A stretch of DNA of 64,000 bases from Clitoria ternatea (taxonomy: Eukaryota > Streptophyta > Magnoliopsida > Fabales > Fabaceae). Of the stretch, positions 57,030 to 64,000 are shown piece after piece (position 1 is the stretch's first letter; each line of letters opens with the position of its first letter). The DNA lies in the NCBI GenBank assembly GCA_037962975.1, contig CM075676.1:31305001-31369000 (forward strand), written 5' to 3'. Position numbers and translations under genes: made by a program. The notes under the pieces were generated by a model. The model was not told the DNA's origin and did no database searches. It saw nothing but the letters and a program-made list of their open reading frames with translations.

Positions 57030-58224
57030 GGTCTTCTGATTGTGCGGCTTCTTCATCGGTCACTGCAAAGACTCTTCCAGCAGCTTACGGTTGATTACCA
57101 CCATTTTGATGACCATTGTGACCATTACCGTCATTGTAGCCACCGTTACCGTTGCCATGACCATTAGCATTTCGGCCACCATTATGATATCTACCACGGC
57201 CACCATTGCGGCCACTGTTTCCACGTCCACGTGCACCATTGCCAATATAGCCTCCACGATCTTCATTACGATTCACTTGATTAACAGCATCATTATTCAC
57301 ATTTCTTTCATTTAAGGGGTAATTAGGACAAATATGCCCTGGATGGTTGCATTGGTAGCACACTACTTCATTATTATTTTATGGACAATCACGTGTCAAA
57401 TGATTAGCACCACACTTATAGCACACAAGATCTCGACCATTACCTCGGCCATGGTTGCCATTTCCATTTCTTCATCCACCGTGATCTCTTAAAGGTCTGC
57501 CACCAAAGAATTTCCGCTTAAAATGACTATTCCTCTTAAAATTAGAGGATTGTCCCTTCAACTTATGCTCAAATTTTACTTGACTCGAAGGAGCCACAGT
57601 ATCTTCTTCAAAAATACGACACTTATTCACAAGTGTCGGAAAGCTTCAGATTTCTTGATGCCGAATTGCCCGCTTTATTTCAAGTCTTAAACTAGACTCA
57701 AACTTCACGCATTTTGATGCCTCAGATCCTTCCTGTTGATAAGGAGGATAAAACGTACATAATTCCTTGAACTTAGAGGCATATTCCTCTACGGATAAGT
57801 TTCCTTGCTTAAGTTCCATGAACTCAAGCTCTTTCTTACTTTTATAACTGTCGGGGAAATATTTCCTCAGGAATTCAACTTTGAAATTTTCCCATGTCAA
57901 TGGGACATTAGCGGCAATCATGCATCCTTTAGTAAGACGCCACCAAGATTCTGCTTCATCGCGGATCATGAACACCGCATAGTCTACCTTTTGCATTTCA
58001 GAGCATTCAAAACTAGCAAAAATACGCTCTAGATCTCTGATCCATACATAAGCTTCTTCTGGCTTATAACCCCCATGAAACTCGGAGGGTTTCCTTTTTA
58101 AAAAGCGATCAAGGCCTTGGGCGCCTTGTTCTACAGCTTATTGGCCTTGTCTCTCCAAGAGTTTAGCGAAACGATTTATAGCATTTGCCATAGCGGCATC
58201 ATTTCTATCTTGTCTAGCAGCCAT
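57030..58224 (-). pseudogene. Gag of the chromovirus, with two zinc knuckles
   Basis: Starts at ATG 58224 (M-A-A-R-Q-D-R-N-D), about 290 bp after the primer-binding site. The open piece 57996-57646 is the gag core (E-A-E-S-W-W, E-L-E-F-M-E-L-K, F-Y-P-P-Y). Then come two CCHC-like knuckles, C-Y-K-C-G...H...C (about 57425-57385) and C-Y-Q-C-N-H-P-G-H-I-C (about 57362-57330), and a long Gly/Asn/Arg-rich tail (57315-57090). Stops near 58137, 57646, 57472, 57377 and 57089 interrupt it. Confidence 0.88.
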
Positions 58225-58514
58225 TCTTAAGCCTATTCATAAACAATGACCCTTATATAAGTAAATAAGTTCATATAATCAATTTTAATCTATGACTAAG
58301 GTTTCAATAAGGTATGATCTTTCATTAACTCAATCCATAAATAATAGATCAATATCAATTATATCAATGCATAATCACAATGTATTTATCAGAAGGCAAT
58401 ATTGTAAAGAATCCTGGCCGGACTTATCAAAAATAAGTAACTCAATCCAACCAAGAAGCAATCAATGAGTAATTAGCTCTATCAATATTCAATAAAGTTT
58501 TCATAATGAGCAAC

Positions 58515-58528
58515 ATGCTCTGATACCA
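58515..58528 (-). promoter_or_regulatory. Primer-binding site of the chromovirus (initiator tRNA-Met type)
   Basis: Minus strand TGGTATCAGAGCAT, an exact match to the common plant primer-binding site, six bases after the 5' LTR. Confidence 0.9.
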
Positions 58529-60442
58529 ACCAATTGTAATGCCCCGATTCCCCGGATCCGAATCATGATGTGAGTATAAAAATGTGGGTAAATTTTTCAC
58601 GATTCAAGTTATACAACAAAAACTCTCACATCGAGACCGAACCCCGAAGAACCGAGTGCCACAATATAAAAGAAAAGAGAAATGGATCGATAGCTCAACA
58701 CTTTTCCCATACATGAAGATATGAGAAGAGTCATAAAATAAAATTTTAACATTATACATATAGAAAGATCAGAGTATAAATAGCGGAAGTAATCCATCAA
58801 ACACAATATCATTCATCGATATTGTCATTTACAAAACATCCATAAAATCACCATTATTCAATATTGCCGGCCAAGGTATTCCATTACAACTATTTACCTT
58901 CATTCAATAGCTTTTTGTAAAATCATATATCTCCCATGGCACCCTGCATCAAGATGCTAAAAAAATAATGTAGGGAGTGAGTTTCATATTTGAAATGACG
59001 AAATCGAATACATTGTGATTATGCGTATATGCATATTATCATCATACATGTTGTGCTTTAGTCATAACAAATCATCATGTAAAATTTCATCAATATTCAT
59101 GCATATACACATTGTCCTTGGGCTATCACAAGAATTTTTACTTCTTTATTTAAGACTTTTAATGATCAGGGATTTAAAACCACCCATGTTAGTCAAACAT
59201 CTCCAAATCATTATCATTCTCATAATATCATCATTTCTTATCATGATCCATACCATCTCATCAAAATCTCATACTTCATCATCATTTCATAAATCATTAT
59301 TGTCTCATATTGGCATACTCATCAATATCATTTCAATATCATCTTACCTTGGCATACTCATCAAATACTTTGCTGATCAGATTGTGGGAAATATAAACAA
59401 TTGTGGGTATTAGGTCATAGTCGGTAAGCTATACCCCTACTGCAGTAGTATAAATTGTGTACACATATATCTCAAATCACATAATATTTTACTAGTACCA
59501 AACCGCAGCGCCCATATTGCAACACCTGGCTATATCACAATAGCCACGAATAATCACAAAATACATAATTAGTGTTGTGAGCCTACCGTGATCCTCACCA
59601 CGACAGCCGTGCTCCATAAGGAACACCGGGGAAATATCTCGCTCCTCAAAGAGCCGTCCCCCACTGGGCCTACCACATGCAATCCCCCGTGATTAAACAT
59701 TGGACAGCTTCATGATCTAAACCAAGGGACCACTGGGGCAACAAAATTGCTCGTGCATAGAGCCGCCCTCCCATTGGGCCTACTAGGAGAAATCCCCCAT
59801 CATTTCTCACTAGCAGCGTATGCCATTATATGCCATCTCATAGTGTACATCATGTCACTCATCAAGATCATTATTCTTTATCTATAACACCACCCAATAC
59901 TTAGTGGATTTCATTGTTAGTTATTGTCTCGATTCTTAGTGTAGCTTTTCAAATCAATATTTGATTCTACATACAATGACATGCATATTTTCATTATTTC
60001 AATATCATTAACCAGTCATCGATTATCATACATCATTAATCTTATCATTAATTATCATTCATCATTAATTTCATCATATACCATTAATCTCATTGTCATT
60101 TATCACACATTATTAATGGTGATCAAATATATATATATATAGGCACACATAAATAGCCGCTTCACAAATTAATTACAATCACTATAGACATACCACATAT
60201 CAATAATCCAAATGCATTTTATCTTGCCAAGCATACCAATCATCACAATAATCATTCATTTAAAATTATATAGGTAAGGCAAGGCAAGTATGAGACATAG
60301 TATTCACATAAATCAACAAGTAGACATCTCATGCATTTAGATTATGATAACTCATCTCCTACCTCAAAGGAAGATTCACAAGTAATTTTCTAACGATTTG
60401 AAGGCCCCGCCTCGTTGTCTAGAATACGATCTACGCCAATAC

Positions 60443-62031
60443 TATTATTCAAGTGGCCTCAATACTCAAGAGGGAGGGTGAATTGAGTTTTTAAAACTTT
60501 GCTTGAAATGCCTTTGAACTTGATTGTTTTATCACAAGTTTAAAGATTATGCAAGTGAAGGCAAGTATAGTACAAGAGATAAAGCAAAACAAGATATGAA
60601 TATTGTTGAAATAATTTGTCAAACACTTGGTGTGCACTGCTTTAAAGTAACTAATTCAAGCAAGCTCAAATAAGCAAATCACAATCAATTAACAACAATC
60701 CAATCAAATGCAATATATCAATGTAAAAGAGTAAGGGAGAAAAGCTTGCAAACCAATTTAACGAACCCTGGTGTATGTCTCACCTTCAAGCAACCCACTT
60801 GAAGGATTTCCACTATTGAAGTTTAGAGATTACAAGCTATGAGCAATTGCAGCTTCCTAGTGTCTCACACTCAAGAAGTCAATCCTCACTAGCACAAGGG
60901 CAACCCACCCAATCTCTCAAACTCTCAATACCCAAAGGTTGAACCCCAACCTTTGTGACCACTCAACCTAGAGTGAAAAACCTTTGTGTTTTGTAGTGTT
61001 TACAAGATAATGACTCTCTAAATAGAGTAGATATACAAGTGAAAGCTCTCTCAAATTCTAACTCTAAACAATAGAGAATATACAAGTTGAAGTTCTAAGT
61101 TTCAGAAAAATGAAACTATACAAGAATAAGACTCACAAGACTCAAGAATTGATTTTCCTTTAATGGATGTGATTGATGCATTGAGTAGCTTGAAGGAGTC
61201 TTGCATTTATAGACCTTGGAGAAGAGCATAATGGAGTTCCTAGCCGTTGCAGCTCGTGGGTGCCTGAGAGATGTGGAGAAATGAGCTGGTTTCCCACTAA
61301 AAAGCACTTTCCCCAAATTCTGGCACGACCCTAATCGATTACGCCTTGAGTTGTAATCGATTAGCTTTTGAAAACTGTAGTGTTATTCATGCTGTAATCG
61401 ATTAGGTGTTACTGCGTAATCGATTAACTGAGAAACAGGGACTTGCTAATCGATTATTTTATACCCTGTAATCGATTACAAATGGCACCTAATGCATTAA
61501 ATAGAGTCTCGTAGCATTGTAATCGATTAGGCCTTACTGCAATCGATTATGATGACAAACAGAACTTAGGTAATCGATTATCTTGGCTGAGCAATCGATT
61601 ATGCTGAATACCTGATGCTCATATTTCACACTTTTAGCTAGTAATCGATTATGTGTTACTGTGTAATCGATTATGGTACAAACAGAGCTTGAGTAATCGA
61701 TTAGTTTGGCTTGGTAATCGATTACGTTGAATACCTGATACTCTTTCCTTAAGTTGTTCAAATGGTAATCGATTATGGTTCAAGGGTACAATTGATTATG
61801 TTGCAAACAGTCATTAGGTAATCGATTATGTCTATAGGTGTAATCGATTACTGCACAAACAGAACATAGGTAATTGATTAGCTTGAGTCTTCTAATCGAT
61901 TAGGCTGCACGTTTTTGTCCATCTGATTCTGTTTTCTCTGTTTTCATGGTTGCTTGGCCTTTTTGCTACAATCCTTCAATATGCTTTGTCATTATCAAAA
62001 TAATTCAACCTGAAATATATATTCAAACACA
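60443..62031 (-). mobile_element. LTR-like insertion (probable solo LTR, SIRE/Maximus-like) in the 5' LTR
   Basis: Absent from the paralogous LTR at the corresponding site (about 51355). The flanking AATAC at 60438-60442 and 62032-62036 is a 5 bp duplication, as expected for LTR elements. Minus-strand reading starts TGTGTTTGAA and approaches its end with CTCAATTCACCCTCCCTCTT, like the R/U5 end of legume SIRE/Maximus copia LTRs. The terminal dinucleotide is not CA, so the exact end or class is uncertain. The open frames 61116-61316 and 61534-61761 are incidental. Confidence 0.7.
61330..61905. repeat. Cluster of AATCGATTA palindromes
   Basis: About 18 exact AATCGATTA sites plus two AATTGATTA variants in 575 bp, mostly in pairs spaced about 15-30 bp apart, with repeated GCTGAATACCTGAT / CAAACAGA words between pairs. 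Each site is a self-complementary 9-10 bp palindrome (TAATCGATTA). Confidence 0.95.
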
Positions 62032-62079
62032 AATACATGTATATATACATATACATTTGATCAATAACCCATCTAAAGG

Positions 62080-62600
62080 TAAGGATGGCAAAACGGGCTG
62101 GCCCGCCGGGCCCTGGCCCGCCTCGCCAAAGCCCGCCAAAAAGCGGGGCGGGAACGGGCCAAAATTCAGGGCCCGCCCCGCCTAAGGCGGGCCCGACGGG
62201 CTGGCGGGCCGGCCTGCCAAAGTTAAAATTGTAAATTTTTAAAAAAAATATGTCAAATTAAGATTAAAAAATTAAAAAAATAATTTTTTTAAAAAAATTA
62301 AAGAAAATATTATTAAAAGAAATGTATAAATAGTAAGAGATGTTACTTTTTTTTTAATTTTAGAAAATCAAAGTATATATTTTAATAAAATAAAGTATAA
62401 ATTAGTAATATTTATATATTTTTTCTTTTGGCGGGGGCCCGTCGGGCCGGCCCGCCCCGCCAAGGTTTTGGCCCGCCAAATTGGCGGGCCAGGCGGGGCG
62501 GGCCTTGGCGGGAGACGGGCTAAAAATTCTTGTCCGCCCCGCCAAATTTGGCGGGCTTGGCGGGCCAGCCCGTTGGGCCTGGCCCGTTTTGCCATCCCTA
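62080..62600. mobile_element. GC-ended hAT MITE with perfect 8 bp target duplication
   Basis: Terminal inverted repeats TAAGGATGGCAAAACGGGC and, reverse complemented, TAGGGATGGCAAAACGGGC. The duplication TCTAAAGG lies at 62072-62079 and 62601-62608. The paralogous LTR keeps a single TCTAAAGG at 51399-51406, which is the empty site. Ends are packed with GGCGGGCC/GGCCCGCC words around an AT-rich core of about 180 bp. No transposase; the frames at 62368-62614 are artefacts. Confidence 0.93.
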
Positions 62601-64000
62601 TCTAAAGGTATCATCTCAATTTACAGAATTTCTAACATATCATAAAGTTTAATAACGAATCTTAGGCTCGTCAAAATACCAAAATTTCGTATTTTGTTAC
62701 GTTTTGGGAATTCCTTTTCTAAAACCAGAATTTTCTAAATTTTAAAAGTTTAATAAATCCAATCATATAATAATTAATACTAATTATTTCAAAATCTCAT
62801 TTTTGTACCCAAATTTGCTTTCATGGCTATAATTTATAAATTTATCAACTTTTGTCCAAAAGTTACTAAATTCCAATTCTTAAGGTTTTTCCATATAATT
62901 CGGTAATTTATTAAATTCCAACAATTTTTAAATTAGTCTCAAAAATCTCATTAACCTTATTAACTAATTTCAATAACTTAAAATTACCAATTTAACTCTC
63001 TTAATCAAAAGCCTCAAAACCAATATGTCATTTGAACCGAAAACTCCATTAATACCAATAATTATTCTAATTTATTCAAAACTTTAGTTCTTTCATACTA
63101 ACCATTCCAAACCTTATATTTATAAAATAAATCTTTATAGTCATAATTCATTAATTAATATCTTGTCAAAAGTCTCTAAATTCAAAGTGGTACTTATCAA
63201 ATTCCATAATTTTTAAATTATTAAAAAAAATCTTACAAATATTACTTAATTAATTCTGATTCCTCTAAAAATTTTATTTTCTACATACTATTAATTTATC
63301 AATTTCACTAATTTAATCAAAAAGTCCAAAATCTCTAATTTCTTTAATTTAGTCTAAAAGCTTCATAACAACATCACCACTAATTTCGTGTAATATTCCC
63401 AATCATGCTAAAAATTAATTATGAGAAAAAATTCTTATACTCCAATTGGTTATTTATTTATTTTATTGAACATAACGGTAAGTAATAATAATAATAATAA
63501 GGCGGCAAAGCCGACCATTATATCCAGAAAGTGAGAAAGAAAAAGAAAAAAATTGACTAAAGATAGGCGGCGGAGCCGACCATTATATTCGGCAATAATA
63601 ATAGAAATTTAAGTAGTGAATAATGAATAGTAACTTTTTACTAGTGACTGTAAAATTTCATTAATAATAATTACCCCGATTTATTCAATAATTCGATACT
63701 CAAAATTACCAATTTTCTTAATTTGGTCTAATTATTTCGGAATACCATAAACATTACCACCAATTAGACCCAAATATCATTAATTTCATAATTTTAGCAA
63801 AGTGTGTTGAAGAGCTTACCTCTTTTTCCAAGCTAAAATCAAGAAAATGAAAATTTTAATGATGATGAAGAATTGAAGGAGGAGTTGCCGAAATGGACTA
63901 AGAGCAAGGAAGCATAGAACTTATGTGTGAATGAAAGAATTGGTGTGCTTGCTCCCTTTGCAATGTCCTCTATTTATAACATTCCAAAAAGTTATATTGC

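Larger units (their letters stand above)
49504..64000 (-). mobile_element. Tekay/Del-type chromovirus, minus orientation, continues past the window
   Basis: Near-identical LTRs flank a 4.9 kb internal region containing gag, protease, reverse transcriptase, RNase H, integrase and a chromodomain-like end. The 3' LTR is complete (4145 bp); the 5' LTR runs out of the window and carries two later insertions. Many stops make it non-autonomous. The left flank is CTTCC (49499-49503); the right duplication cannot be checked. Confidence 0.93.
58535..64000 (-). repeat. 5' LTR of the chromovirus (incomplete at window end)
   Basis: Collinear with 49504-52792 of the 3' LTR, with about 2 percent substitutions in the first 500 bp by eye. 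One 39 bp stretch (about 59067-59105) is absent from the other LTR. Insertions at 60443-62031 and 62080-62600. An alternative TATA (TTATAAATA) is at 63971-63979. Confidence 0.93.

Noticed and set aside
61330..61905. AATCGATTA sites as a CRISPR-like array
   Set aside because: The repeat is a short palindrome with irregular spacing and no leader or cas genes; the host is a plant.

Overview
This is nuclear DNA of a flowering plant, most likely a legume. The main reasons are a 25-exon intron-rich gene, dense nested LTR retrotransposons with 1.3 to 4.7 kb LTRs, hAT-type MITEs, and an LTR-like insertion full of AATCGATTA palindromes, which I associate with legume genomes. I see no bacterial, viral or organellar genes. 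All assignments come from reading the sequence, with no database search.

Layout. 1-2025: the 3' end and LTR of an Athila/Tat-type element. 2161-3102: a minus-strand chromovirus-like LTR. 3103-7015: a decayed Ty3/gypsy (Tekay-like) gag-pol and an LTR piece. 7651-13345: a related LTR (containing a hAT element and a TTA-flanked MITE), its primer-binding site and a gag remnant. 14330-27240: the only clear host gene, a complete kinesin-4 (KIN-4A/FRAGILE FIBER 1 type) with 25 coding exons encoding 1030 aa. 27950-29090: a nested inverted repeat. 29900-30270: a LINE remnant. 30996-32367: a copia-type LTR with primer-binding site. 32368-48845: an AT-rich LTR split in two by a 14.3 kb Tat-lineage element (33458-47768). 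48846-49503: a fragment of an antisense-type Tat gene. 49504 to the window end: a minus-strand Tekay/Del chromovirus with LTRs over 4 kb, whose 5' LTR carries an LTR-like insertion and a GC-rich hAT MITE.

The most notable object is the Tat element. Its two 857 bp LTRs look identical and it has a perfect 5 bp target duplication (ATTAT). Gag-pol on the minus strand is intact except for one amber codon in gag, and pol has the dual RNase H typical of Tat. Between pol and the 3' LTR, on the opposite strand, it carries a separate gene with its own TATA box, a cluster of AACGG cores resembling mitotic MSA elements, one 86 bp intron, an 864 aa product (a domain like the 'putative gypsy type transposon' family plus a long coiled coil) and an AATAAA signal. 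Between that gene and pol lie a 47 bp minisatellite organised in 283 bp higher-order units and a 66 bp tandem array.

The host gene stands alone between two repeat blocks. Its product is expected to be a cortical-microtubule motor involved in cell-wall deposition. Relative order of insertion, from nesting: copia-type element, then the AT-rich LTR, then the Tat element; and antisense-gene fragment, then chromovirus, then the LTR-like insertion and the hAT MITE.
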